Assembly (NCBI GenBank): GCA_002356515.1
Contig: AP017605.1
Coordinates: 124,001-188,000, forward strand
Direction: 5' to 3'
DNA length: 64,000 bases
From: Mesorhizobium loti
GTDB taxonomy: Bacteria; Pseudomonadota; Alphaproteobacteria; Rhizobiales; Rhizobiaceae
Part shown: piece by piece, positions 52,093 to 60,917 of the stretch
Layout: the number at the start of each line of letters is the position of its first letter
How positions within the stretch are numbered: position 1 is the stretch's first letter
Program-made: the position numbers and the translations under genes
Notes under the pieces: generated by a model
What the model saw: only the letters and a program-made list of their open reading frames with translations
Databases searched by the model: none
Told to the model about the DNA's origin: nothing

Positions 52093-52315
52093 GTCGCCAA
52101 AATCCGCGCACGCATCCGCACCCTATACCCGGCCGCAGTTTCATCCTTGGCCGGTCGGATTACCCGCTGGCGCAAGATAAGTTTGATCGTTGCAATTGCG
52201 GTATCGATGAAAGCACTGGTAGAAGACTTTCGGATCTCGATAGGACATTGTTCCCATCGCTCCCGGAAAACAAGCTGAGGCGCGTTGACCGGTCAGTTTC
52301 TGGAAGGGAATGCGC

Positions 52316-53287
52316 ATGCCACGCAATGTGTTGGTTTCTGGTGGCTGCGGCTTCATTGGCTCCCACCTTGTCGATCGCCTGCTGCGGCGCGATGATCTGG
52401 AAACGCTTGTCGTCGTCGACAATCTGTGGACCGGGTTGCGCGACAACATTGGCCATGTCACGGATCCGCGGTTCAGCCTGAAGATTGCCGATGCCGAAAG
52501 CTTCACGGCCAGCCGGCATTTCGATGAGATCATCCATCTGGCGTCACCGGCGTCACCCGTATGGTACATGCGCGAGCCGGTCCGCACGATCAAGGCCAAC
52601 ATAGGTGGTGCGCTCAACCTTCTGTCGCTGCTCAGGCCCGGCGGGCGTTTCTGCTTCGCCTCGACCTCGGAAGTCTATGGCGATCCCCTGGTGTCGCCGC
52701 AGCCGGAGAGCTACCGAGGATCGGTGGACTGCACCGGGCCAAGGGCTTCCTATGACGAGAGCAAGCGCTGCACCGAGGCGCTGCTGTTTGAGCAGCAACG
52801 CGTCAGCGGGCTCGATGTGCGCGTCGTCAGGCTGTTCAACACCTATGGGCCGCGAACACGCATTGATGACGGCCGCGCCGTTTCGAATTTTGTCAGCCAG
52901 GCCCTGACCACGGGAATCCTGACCGTCTATGGCGACGGCTTGCAATCGCGCAGCTGGGGTTACGTCGACGATATCGTCGATGGCTTGGAGCGCTTCTTCT
53001 GGCGTGACAGCATCTCGCACCTGGGCCCCTTGAACATCGGCAACAATCGCGAGGTCTCTGTTCTCGAGACCGCGAAATTCGTCAGCTCGCTCGTTCCGGG
53101 CAGCCGCATCGAACACCATGCGCCTGTCCCGCAGGATCCGACCAACCGGTGCCCGGACTTGACCCTGGTAAGACAGGTTCTTCCCGGATGGGAGGCAAAG
53201 ACCAGCTACCAGGAAGGGATCCGGCGTACCTTCGAATGGTTCCGCCGACAGATTGTGACTGACAGCAGATCGGCGGCATCAGCCTAA
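52316..53287 (+). CDS. NAD-dependent epimerase/dehydratase, UDP-glucuronate decarboxylase-like
   Basis: A 323-residue extended SDR protein close to UXS enzymes, which turn UDP-glucuronate into UDP-xylose. It has the Rossmann motif GGCGFIGSHL near residue 9, LASPASPVWYMREPVRTI, ASTSEVYGDPLVSPQPESYRG, the catalytic Tyr-x-x-x-Lys in SYDESKRCTEALLFE, RLFNTYGPRTRIDDGR and YGDGLQSRSWGYVDDIV. UDP-xylose may feed surface polysaccharide. ATG at 52316 is preferred (GGAAGGG 7 nt upstream). Convergent with glf (37 bp). Confidence 0.85.
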   Translation: MPRNVLVSGGCGFIGSHLVDRLLRRDDLETLVVVDNLWTGLRDNIGHVTDPRFSLKIADAESFTASRHFDEIIHLASPASPVWYMREPVRTIKANIGGALNLLSLLRPGGRFCFASTSEVYGDPLVSPQPESYRGSVDCTGPRASYDESKRCTEALLFEQQRVSGLDVRVVRLFNTYGPRTRIDDGRAVSNFVSQALTTGILTVYGDGLQSRSWGYVDDIVDGLERFFWRDSISHLGPLNIGNNREVSVLETAKFVSSLVPGSRIEHHAPVPQDPTNRCPDLTLVRQVLPGWEAKTSYQEGIRRTFEWFRRQIVTDSRSAASA

Positions 53288-53323
53288 GCGCCGGACGTTT
53301 TTGGCGGTTTCAGACCCGACCCG

Positions 53324-54508
53324 TCATAGCGATCGTGAAACCGAATCGAGCCTGCCGGTGAAATAGGGCTCAAGCACGGTTTCGAAGGCCTTCAAGGCGG
53401 CGCCGATCGCCTGATGCATGTCGAGATACCGGTAGGTGCCCAGCCGTCCGCCGAGATGCAGGTCTTTCTCGGCCGCCGCCCGTTCGAGATAGCGACGGTA
53501 CACCGCCTGATCCCGGCGCGTGTCGATCGGATAGTAGGGCTCGTCGGTGCGGCCGGCAAAACGCGAATATTCGCGGCCGACAAGTGTCTTGTCGCTCTTG
53601 TGCTGGCGTTCAGGATTGAAATGCCGGAATTCGACGACGCGGGTGTAGGGCACGGTTTCGTCGGCATAGTTCATGATCGCCGTGCCCTGATGATCCGGCG
53701 TGTCCATGACCTCGAGATCGACGTCGATGGTCCGCCAGCCGAGTTCGCCCTCTGAGTAGTCGAAATAGCGGTCGATCGGACCGGTGTAGACAACCGGCAG
53801 GCCTTTCGGCAGCAGGGGTTTGATATCGAAGAAGTCGACGCCAAGCCGTGTTTCGATAAGCTCGTGCGCGAGCATCTTTTCGAAGATCGCCGTATAGCCA
53901 TCCACTGGCTGGCCCTGGAAGCGGTCATTGAAGTAGCCGTCCTCGAATGTATAGCGGACCGGCAGGCGCGCGATGATCTGCGCTGGCAGTTCGCGCGGGT
54001 CCGTTTGCCATTGCTTGGCGGTGTAGCCCTTGATGAAAGCCTCGTAGAGTGGACGGCCGACGAGGGAGATCGCCTTCTCCTCGAGATTGGCCGGCGGACG
54101 ATCGCCAAGCTCGGCCGCCTGTCCGGTAATCATGCCGCGCGCCTCGTCCGGGCTCAACCGCTTGCCGAAGAACTGGCAGATCGTGGCGAGGTTGATCGGC
54201 AGCGGATAGACCTTGTCGCGATAGGTCGAGAACGCCCGATGGCGATAGGTCGTGAAACCGGTGAAGGCGCGCAGATAATTCCAGACCTCCTCGTTGGACG
54301 TGTGGAACAGATGCGGCCCGTAGCGATGGATCTCGACGCCGGTGGCGGGATCTTGTTCGGTAAAGGCATTGCCGCCAATGTGCTGGCGCCGGTCGATCAC
54401 CAACACGCGCCGGCCGAGTTGCGTGGCGATACGCTCGGCGAGCGTCGCGCCATAAAAGCCGGCGCCGACGATGAGAATGTCGACTTTGCTGAGCAGGTTC
54501 TTGTCCAT
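53324..54508 (-). CDS. glf: UDP-galactopyranose mutase
   Basis: Flavoenzyme that interconverts UDP-galactopyranose and UDP-galactofuranose, the donor of Galf in bacterial surface glycans. The 394-residue protein has the FAD-binding start ILIVGAGFYGATLAERIA, IDRRQHIGGNAF, RYGPHLFHTSNEEVWNYL, FIKGYTAKQWQTDP, and the conserved VVYTGPIDRYFDY and GREYSRFAGRTDEPYYPI regions with substrate-contacting residues. ATG at 54508; an upstream in-frame extension of 35 Arg-rich residues is rejected. It lies between the UXS-like gene and a glycosyltransferase-like gene. Confidence 0.95.
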   Translation of the reverse strand: MDKNLLSKVDILIVGAGFYGATLAERIATQLGRRVLVIDRRQHIGGNAFTEQDPATGVEIHRYGPHLFHTSNEEVWNYLRAFTGFTTYRHRAFSTYRDKVYPLPINLATICQFFGKRLSPDEARGMITGQAAELGDRPPANLEEKAISLVGRPLYEAFIKGYTAKQWQTDPRELPAQIIARLPVRYTFEDGYFNDRFQGQPVDGYTAIFEKMLAHELIETRLGVDFFDIKPLLPKGLPVVYTGPIDRYFDYSEGELGWRTIDVDLEVMDTPDHQGTAIMNYADETVPYTRVVEFRHFNPERQHKSDKTLVGREYSRFAGRTDEPYYPIDTRRDQAVYRRYLERAAAEKDLHLGGRLGTYRYLDMHQAIGAALKAFETVLEPYFTGRLDSVSRSL

Positions 54509-54843
54509 TCGCGGATCCGACGCCCTTGTGGTTCGAGTTGATCTGCGCAAGGTCATCGGCTTGGACCATTGCCTGCGCAGCAGATGCCAAAGTCGCCTCT
54601 TCCACTTATGCACCTGGCCAAAAGCCCTGCGGTTCAGGGCTGTTATAGCGAGCCCCTACACCAAAGCCGGATGAATGCGAAGGGCCACCAACGGGAGGGT
54701 GCCTTTTGTCTGGCATTGTCAGGCCGATGTCTTGCGCGGTGCTTTGCAACACACCGCGAATCTGGAAACGCTGAAATGATCGGCTCTAGGCTCGCCACGG
54801 GCCGCAGGCTAAACAAAACACGCGACCATTGCGGGGCGAACTC
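54509..54843. promoter_or_regulatory. 335-bp divergent intergenic region between glf and the glycosyltransferase-like gene
   Basis: Holds the divergent upstream regions of both genes. I see no gene-like frame, hairpin or repeat of note; the likely SD of the downstream gene (GGGGCG) is at its right end. Confidence 0.4.
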
Positions 54844-55794
54844 ATGAAGCTGATTGTTGTGACCCCGGCAGGCCGCGAAAAGTATCTGCGCCTGCTCAGC
54901 CACCATGTTCTGAAAAGTCCGGAGGTGCACGAATGGCATCTGTGGGACAATTGCCGCAACGAATCTGACCGCGCCTATCTCCGGCGATTGGCAGCCAGTG
55001 ATCCGCGCTGCAAGATAAAGACGCTTCCAAACGCCGACGGCACCATCAACGTCATCGGCAGGTTCTTTCGCTTCTGTGACGATGCCGACGCTCTCTATCT
55101 GCGCCTCGACGACGACGTGGTTTTTCTGGAGGAGGGCTTCCTCCCCGGATTCAAGGCGCGGGCCATGGCGGAAAAGGGGGCGGCCCTCTGGTATGCACCG
55201 CTGATCATCAACAACGCGGTCTGCAGCAGCCTGATCAAGAACCTTTCCAGGGTTCTGATCGAAGGGCCGCTCACTTGCCAGGCGATGTGCCCCTTTTCCT
55301 GGGCACATGCCAGCTTTCCCGAAGCGCTTCATCCGGTCTTCATCGAGGCTGTGCGGACGAACCGGCTGGGTGATTTCCGCGTACCTGACCGGGAAGTCAG
55401 GCTGGGGCGCTTCTCGATCAACGCGATCGGGTTTTTCGGGTCGGATGTCCTGGACATCGGCGAGCTTTTCTACCCGCCGCCGGGAAATGATGAAGAGGAA
55501 TGGCTGTCAGCGACCTTGCCGGCAAAGCTCGATCGGCCGGGCAAGGTTTTCGGCGATCTGGTCGCCGCGCATTTCAGCTTCTACACACAGGAGCAGCGTC
55601 TGCTGCAGACCAGCATCCTTGACGACTACTATGCGCTCGCCGGCCTGCCGGCTCCGCTTTACGAGAAGCCGGTTGTCCGAATGAGACTGAAGGATCGCTT
55701 GAGGCCGTGGCGAAAGCCAAGGAATCGCGGGCCAGACTATCGGATTTCGCTTCCGCCGGTGACCGTGACTGAGGTCACCGGCCGATCGCTGTAG
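54844..55794 (+). CDS. Glycosyltransferase-like protein with DDD motif
   Basis: A 316-residue cytoplasmic protein. Its start resembles a GT-A nucleotide-sugar fold (KLIVVTPAGREKYLRLL), with a DxD-like metal motif in ADALYLRLDDDVVFLEEGF near residue 85 and a later SINAIGFFGSDV segment. I recognise no named family, so the glycosyltransferase role is inferred from the motif and from the UXS and glf neighbours. ATG at 54844 follows GGGGCG; a TTG five codons earlier is in frame. Confidence 0.6.
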   Translation: MKLIVVTPAGREKYLRLLSHHVLKSPEVHEWHLWDNCRNESDRAYLRRLAASDPRCKIKTLPNADGTINVIGRFFRFCDDADALYLRLDDDVVFLEEGFLPGFKARAMAEKGAALWYAPLIINNAVCSSLIKNLSRVLIEGPLTCQAMCPFSWAHASFPEALHPVFIEAVRTNRLGDFRVPDREVRLGRFSINAIGFFGSDVLDIGELFYPPPGNDEEEWLSATLPAKLDRPGKVFGDLVAAHFSFYTQEQRLLQTSILDDYYALAGLPAPLYEKPVVRMRLKDRLRPWRKPRNRGPDYRISLPPVTVTEVTGRSL

Positions 55795-56063
55795 CGTCCA
55801 CCATTTCTGTCTAGGAGGCTGCGGGGCACTTGATAGAGCCTCCGAACGCATGCTTGCGAAAAGATATTGACTATATAGTTAGTTATAATCTAGCTTTTGT
55901 CATAACCGAGTTGGCCAGCCGGCATGTGCCGGTGAATGGCCGCGAGTGGGGAATGCCGTGACAGTCGTCCAGCCCGTCATCGGGGAAGGGCGCCACCAGG
56001 CTTGATCAGCAGCAGACGGACCGAGGCGGCGACGCAGCCGGTCCCAACAATGGGAGCACTAGC
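55795..56063. promoter_or_regulatory. Upstream region of the PotD-like gene with an AT-rich patch
   Basis: A marked AT-rich stretch (about 55861-55900, with ATTGACTATATAG and GTTATAATC) stands out from the GC-rich surroundings. TATAAT at 55884 fits a -10, but TTGACT lies only 11 bp away, so no standard spaced promoter is formed. It is the best candidate promoter area for the binding-protein gene. Confidence 0.35.
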
Positions 56064-57098
56064 ATGAACTGGAAACTGACCGCGGCCGCCGTCGGGCTGT
56101 CGCTGCTCGCCGTGACAGGCGTCGCCCGCGCCGATGGCGAGCTCAACATCTACAATTGGGGCAACTACACCAGCCCGGACCTCATCAAGAAGTTCGAGGA
56201 GACCTACAAGATCAAGGTCACCGTCACCGACTACGATTCCAACGACACCGCTCTGGCCAAGGTCCGTCAGGGCGCGTCCGGCTATGACATCGTGGTGCCG
56301 TCGGCCAGCGTCGTGCCGGTCTGGATCAGCGAAGGTCTGCTCCTGGAGACCGATCCTAACAAGATGGAGAATTTCAAGAATGTCGATCCGCGATGGGTCG
56401 ACGTTCCCTTCGATCCGGGCCGCAAATACACCGTTCCGTGGCAATGGGGCACGACGGGTATCTCCGTGAACAAGTCGGTCTACGCCGGCGACCCGAACAC
56501 CTCGGCGCTTTTCCTCGACCCGCCGCCGGAGCTTGTCGGCAAGATCAATGTCGTCCCCGAAATGGGGGACATCATGTTCCTCGCCATCGCCTATGAGGGC
56601 GGCAAATACTGCACCAACGACATGCAGGTGCTGAAGAAGGTGCATGACAAGCTGGTCGAGGCGAAGGCGAAATGGCTCTCGCTCGACTACGCGGCCGTCG
56701 ACGGCCTGGGCAGGGGCGACATCGCCGCTGGCGTCAACTGGAACGGCATATCGCTGCGCGAGCGGCTTGTGAACGACAAGATCGTCTACGGCTATCCCAA
56801 GGAAGGTTTTCCGATCTGGATGGACAATGTCGCCGTCCTCAAGGACGCCAAGAATGTCGAGAACGCCAAGCTGTTCCAGAATTTCATCATGGACCCCAAG
56901 AACGCCGCGCTGATTTCGGCTTTCGCCCGTTACGCCAACGGCATCAAGGGCTCCGAGGCTTTCCTGCCGGACGACATGAAGACCGCGCCCGAGGTGGTGG
57001 TACCGGCGGAATTCGCCGCCAAGGGCCAGTTCATGCCGGCCTGTCCGTCGGATGTGCAGGCGCTCTACACGAAAATTTGGACCGACCTCCAGAAATAG
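56064..57098 (+). CDS. Periplasmic polyamine-type substrate-binding protein (PotD/PotF-like)
   Basis: A 344-residue exported binding protein: signal peptide (1-23, ending GVARAD), then the typical PotD start [59 protein letters not shown] and [21 protein letters not shown]. Substrates of the family are putrescine, spermidine or related amines; specificity is not clear. It has no permease beside it. The nearest permease set is 5 kb away on the opposite strand with its own binding protein. An amidase gene follows 94 bp later. Confidence 0.87.
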   Translation: MNWKLTAAAVGLSLLAVTGVARADGELNIYNWGNYTSPDLIKKFEETYKIKVTVTDYDSNDTALAKVRQGASGYDIVVPSASVVPVWISEGLLLETDPNKMENFKNVDPRWVDVPFDPGRKYTVPWQWGTTGISVNKSVYAGDPNTSALFLDPPPELVGKINVVPEMGDIMFLAIAYEGGKYCTNDMQVLKKVHDKLVEAKAKWLSLDYAAVDGLGRGDIAAGVNWNGISLRERLVNDKIVYGYPKEGFPIWMDNVAVLKDAKNVENAKLFQNFIMDPKNAALISAFARYANGIKGSEAFLPDDMKTAPEVVVPAEFAAKGQFMPACPSDVQALYTKIWTDLQK

Positions 57099-57192
57099 CG
57101 TCGCCGGACGACCCCGACAGCCGCCGGGCCGCTACGCGCGGTCCGGCAACCCTTCATGCCAGGTGCGGTCTCGCGATCGCAGGAGACTTCCC

Positions 57193-58620
57193 ATGTCCGA
57201 TCTCGACCTTTGCTACATGCCGGCCCATGAGGCGCTGCGGCTGTTCAAGGCGAAGAAACTGTCGCCCGTCGAACTGATGCAGGCCACCATTCGCCGCGCC
57301 GAAGCCACCAGATCGGCGATCAACTGCTTCACCTTCACGCATTTCGAAGAGGCGATGAAGCTGGCCGCCAAAGCCGAGGCGAAATACGCCAAGGGCGCCA
57401 GGTCCGGCGCGCTCGAGGGGCTGCCGATCGGCATCAAGGACGAAAGCTACATCAAGGGCAAGCCGACTTCGCATGGTTCGCTGCTGTCCAGGGATGCCAT
57501 AGGCGGCCACACCTCGACGATGAACGAGCGCATCATGAAGGCCGGCGGCATCGTGCATGCCCGCACGGCGACGCCCGAGTTCAGCTGCGCCGGCTACACC
57601 TGGTCGAAGCGGTGGGGCGTCACCCGCAATCCCTGGAATCCAGATTTCACGCCGGGCGGTTCGTCGGGCGGTGCTGCGGCAACGCTCGCTTCCGGCACAT
57701 CGTCGATCGCCACCGGTTCCGACATTGCCGGATCGATCCGCATTCCGGCCTCGGCCTGCGGTCTCGTCGGCTACAAGCCGCCCTACGGCCGCAATCCCGA
57801 CGATCCGCCCTTCAACCTCGATTTCTATTGCCACACCGGGCCGCTGGCGCGAAACGTCAGAGATGCGATCCTGCTGCAGAACGTCATGGCGGGACCGAGC
57901 CCGCTCGACATCGCCACGCTTCGTCCCAAGCTGCGCCTGCCGCTCGACTACAAGCCGATCAAGGGCTGGAAGATCGCCTTCTCGATGGATCTCGGTTCCT
58001 TCGAAGTCGACCCCGACGTGCGCAAGAACACGCTTGCCGCCTGCGATGTGTTCCGTTCGCTGGGCGCCACGGTCGAGGAAGTCGATCTTGGCTGGGACGA
58101 CGGGGTGCTCAAGGCCGGAATGGCCTATCTCGAGCACCTGTTCGGCGCGTCGCTGTCGCAACTGCTTGCCGAGCACGCCAGCGACATGACCAGCTATGCT
58201 AGGCGGTTTGCCGAGGACGGGCAAAAGTCCAAAGCCACCGACTTCGTAGCGACGCTGGACGTGGCGGCCAGGATGTACCAGACGCTCGGCCCGCTGCTGG
58301 AGACCTACGATGTGTTGATCTGCCCGACAAACGCGCTGCCCGCGGTGCCGGCGGAATTCGACCAGACCAGGGACAGGGTCGAGATCAACGGCAAAGAGGT
58401 GAACCCCTCGCTGGGCTGGGTGATGACGACGCCGTTCAACATGCTGAGCCGTTGCCCGGTTCTGTCCATCCCGTCGGGCCACGCCGCCAGCGGCGTGCCG
58501 ACAGGCATCCAGATCGTCGGCCGCACCTATAGCGATGCCGATGTCTTCCGGGCCGGACTGGCCTATGAAACGGCTCGGGGGCAATGGTATGGGAACACCG
58601 GGACACGCCCGTCGCTCTGA
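57193..58620 (+). CDS. Amidase (amidase-signature family)
   Basis: A 475-residue amidase with the Ser-Ser-Lys catalytic set: Lys in EGLPIGIKDESYIKG, the cis-Ser region PGGSSGGAAATLASG, and the nucleophile in GSDIAGSIRIPASACG. No signal peptide, so cytoplasmic; it would hydrolyse an amide (carboxylic amide, N-acyl amine or similar), and the exact substrate is unknown. ATG at 57193 with GGAGAC upstream. Likely co-transcribed with the PotD-like gene, which suggests that the imported ligand or a derivative is the substrate. Confidence 0.9.
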   Translation: MSDLDLCYMPAHEALRLFKAKKLSPVELMQATIRRAEATRSAINCFTFTHFEEAMKLAAKAEAKYAKGARSGALEGLPIGIKDESYIKGKPTSHGSLLSRDAIGGHTSTMNERIMKAGGIVHARTATPEFSCAGYTWSKRWGVTRNPWNPDFTPGGSSGGAAATLASGTSSIATGSDIAGSIRIPASACGLVGYKPPYGRNPDDPPFNLDFYCHTGPLARNVRDAILLQNVMAGPSPLDIATLRPKLRLPLDYKPIKGWKIAFSMDLGSFEVDPDVRKNTLAACDVFRSLGATVEEVDLGWDDGVLKAGMAYLEHLFGASLSQLLAEHASDMTSYARRFAEDGQKSKATDFVATLDVAARMYQTLGPLLETYDVLICPTNALPAVPAEFDQTRDRVEINGKEVNPSLGWVMTTPFNMLSRCPVLSIPSGHAASGVPTGIQIVGRTYSDADVFRAGLAYETARGQWYGNTGTRPSL

Positions 58621-58675
58621 GTCATTCCGGGATGAGCCGCGTGTCATATGCCGAAGTAAACTTATGCGGCGGGAT

Positions 58676-59398
58676 ATGCCCGCCGCGGGTCCGAAAGTCC
58701 TGACGAAAATGGCGCAACGCAAGGCAACCGCGAAGCCGGAGAAACGCAAGGTCGTGACGACGAAGGGCGCGGCAAACGATGCCGCGCCGCCCAAGGATCG
58801 CCGGCGCGAGCGCGGCGAAGCGAGCGTCCAGCGCATCATCGACGCCACCATCGAGCTCATCGCGGAGGAGGGCCTGGCAAGCCTCACCATGCAGCGCATC
58901 GCCGAACATGTCGGATCGTCCAACGCGCTGGTGGTCTTTCATTTCCGCAGCAAGGAGAATTTGTTCCGAGCCGTGCTGCAGTATCTCAGCGATCAGTATG
59001 ACGCGCTTTGGATCAGCCTGGTGCGGGCGCCCGGCCTGTCGCCAGTCGAAAGGCTGCTTGGCGCCGTCGATTGCGCGCAGCGTTTCGCCCGGCAGCATCC
59101 GCAATGGGTGTCAGTCTTCGTCGTGTTCTCCAGCGACCGCAAGAGCATGCAGATCTACAATGAAATCGGCCTGCCGAGCGATCTCGCCTACACCGCCGAA
59201 GCGCGCGAGCTGCTCGTCGAGATTTCGCGCAGCGGCGGCTATGCCGGCGTCGACATCAACACCTTGTCGGAGAGCCTGAATTACCTGGTTCACGGCGCCT
59301 GGTATTGGGACCATCTGAACCCGTCGAGCCGTGACACCAATGTGCTGCGCAAGACCATGCTGCTCCTGCTGCATCAGGCCTTTCCGCGGCATTTTTGA
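58676..59398 (+). CDS. TetR/AcrR-family transcriptional regulator
   Basis: A ~240-residue regulator with an N-terminal basic tail and a TetR HTH (RIIDATIELIAEEGLASLTMQRIAEHVGSSNALVVFHFRSKENLF), then a long helical ligand domain. It probably represses the preceding amine/amidase genes in response to a ligand. The start is uncertain: ATG at 58664, 58676 or 58709; 58676 is used here, but none has a strong SD. Downstream of the amidase by 55 bp. Confidence 0.85.
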   Translation: MPAAGPKVLTKMAQRKATAKPEKRKVVTTKGAANDAAPPKDRRRERGEASVQRIIDATIELIAEEGLASLTMQRIAEHVGSSNALVVFHFRSKENLFRAVLQYLSDQYDALWISLVRAPGLSPVERLLGAVDCAQRFARQHPQWVSVFVVFSSDRKSMQIYNEIGLPSDLAYTAEARELLVEISRSGGYAGVDINTLSESLNYLVHGAWYWDHLNPSSRDTNVLRKTMLLLLHQAFPRHF

Positions 59399-59546
59399 AT
59401 TGGGGTGAGGGGCGGGGTGGCTAGGCGAAGGCCGGCGGCGCAATTTTCAGCCGAAGCTGCTCGATCCTCTTGAGTTGCAAACGAAACATGATACAATCGT
59501 AGGGTGTATATACGCAATACAAGGTTGCGTGACGGGGGGCAGGCGA

Positions 59547-60101
59547 ATGTGGCATTGGGCAATACTGCTGCTATTGATTGGCGTGCCAGTTTTCTTCGCT
59601 ACTCGCTCGACACGCAAACGCCCACGACCTCCGAAAGACCTCGAGGGATTTGGCGGCTGGCTGATGCTGCTGGCGATAGGTCAGTCATTGTCACCGTTGC
59701 GCACACTTTTGGAGTTGGCCAGATCGGTCAAAGACTACCAGCGGCTCATCACACTGCCTAATGGGCCTTTGGCGGTGTATGGCGAAGCCGCCCTCAATCT
59801 GGCCTTTCTGGTGCTTCAACTCGTGGTACTTATTTCGATGCTGAGGCGAAGCCAGCACTTCCCGAAACTGTTTATATGCCAATGGTTTGCGATCCCTCTC
59901 TTGTTCATCCTGGACACCGTTTGGATATCAAGAACACTTAGTATCCCGATGAGCCAGCTCCTTGACGGGGATACATTGATATCGGCCGTGATAGCCGTCG
60001 CCACCACGGGGCTTTGGGCCGCTTATGTCTACAGGTCGGTCAGGGTGAGAAATACATTCGGTGGCGATACGGCAGCCATTCAGGCTGCGACGTTTTCTTA
60101 G
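59547..60101 (+). CDS. DUF2569 membrane protein
   Basis: A 184-residue inner-membrane protein with four hydrophobic segments. The hallmark DLEGFGGWLMLLAIGQSLSPLRTL of DUF2569 (YdgK-like) is near residue 32. Function is unknown. Base composition is visibly lower in G+C than its neighbours, so it may have been acquired. ATG at 59547 with GGGGGGCAGG upstream; a longer frame from 59475 is less likely. Convergent with the MBL gene. Confidence 0.8.
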   Translation: MWHWAILLLLIGVPVFFATRSTRKRPRPPKDLEGFGGWLMLLAIGQSLSPLRTLLELARSVKDYQRLITLPNGPLAVYGEAALNLAFLVLQLVVLISMLRRSQHFPKLFICQWFAIPLLFILDTVWISRTLSIPMSQLLDGDTLISAVIAVATTGLWAAYVYRSVRVRNTFGGDTAAIQAATFS

Positions 60102-60152
60102 AAGGTCCGCTGGGCCGGGCGCAGCCGGCCAAATCGCGAGCGCACGGTCCCT

Positions 60153-60914
60153 TTACGGGCTCTGCCGCAGGTGGCAGCCGGCCTGCCGTTTCTGCGCCAG
60201 ATACTCGTCGATCAGCTGGTGGTAGCGCACCTTGCCGAAGCTCGGGAAATGGCCGCCATGCACGACCGAGACATCGAGGTCGCGCATGGCGAGCAGCGTC
60301 GCCATGTAGTCTGGAATATCCGAGTGATAGACGTCGTCGATCAGCGGGCCGTCATAGATGATGTCGCCGGACAACAGGATGCCGGTCTTCTCCTCGTAGA
60401 GCGCGATGCCTCCGGGTGAATGGCCGGGTGTGTGGATCACCTCGAAGCCCCGGTCGCCGAGATCGACGACGTCGCCATGGTCGAGCAGGCGGTCGGCCGG
60501 GGCCGGCAGGATCCGGTAGCGGGACGACTCCCAGCCCTGCGGCAATCGATCGAACATCTCGTCCGTCGCATAGCGGTCGGCCACCGTCCATTCGTTGCGC
60601 GGATCGGCGAGGATTTTTGCTTCGGCACGGTGCACGCACCGGTCGGGAAATTCGTGATGGCAGCCGATATGGTCGAAATGCGTGTGGCTGGCGACGCAGG
60701 TCAGCTTGCGCTCAGTGACCAGCGGCACATGTGTGCGCAGGCTGAAATGGCCGAGGCCGGTGTCGAACAGGAGATCACGGTCGCGGCCGCGCACATGCCA
60801 GATGTTGCAGCGGAAGAACGGTTTGATCCATGGCTCGTGGATCAGCGTGACGCCGTCGGCCATGCGGATGGTCTCATACCAGTTCGCAGCGTCGATGACG
60901 GGAAGCATGCTCAT
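60153..60914 (-). CDS. Metallo-beta-lactamase-fold hydrolase
   Basis: A 253-residue MBL-fold protein with the metal motifs SHTHFDHIGCH (HxHxDH), VIHTPGHSPGG, LLSGDIIYD and VVHGGHFPS. The fold serves glyoxalase II, lactonases, phosphodiesterases and others; this one's substrate is unknown. The ATG (60914 or 60908) lies 3 bp after the ATPase stop, so it is the last gene of the PotDBCA-like operon and probably acts on the imported compound or its product. Confidence 0.85.
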   Translation of the reverse strand: MSMLPVIDAANWYETIRMADGVTLIHEPWIKPFFRCNIWHVRGRDRDLLFDTGLGHFSLRTHVPLVTERKLTCVASHTHFDHIGCHHEFPDRCVHRAEAKILADPRNEWTVADRYATDEMFDRLPQGWESSRYRILPAPADRLLDHGDVVDLGDRGFEVIHTPGHSPGGIALYEEKTGILLSGDIIYDGPLIDDVYHSDIPDYMATLLAMRDLDVSVVHGGHFPSFGKVRYHQLIDEYLAQKRQAGCHLRQSP

Positions 60915-60917
60915 CGG

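Noticed and set aside
50787..52175. A 462-residue version of NAD kinase using the open upstream frame
   Set aside because: The extra 205 residues are Ser/Arg/Pro-rich with no NadK homology, lie opposite a plus-strand frame with a strong SD, and NadK has a good start at 51560.
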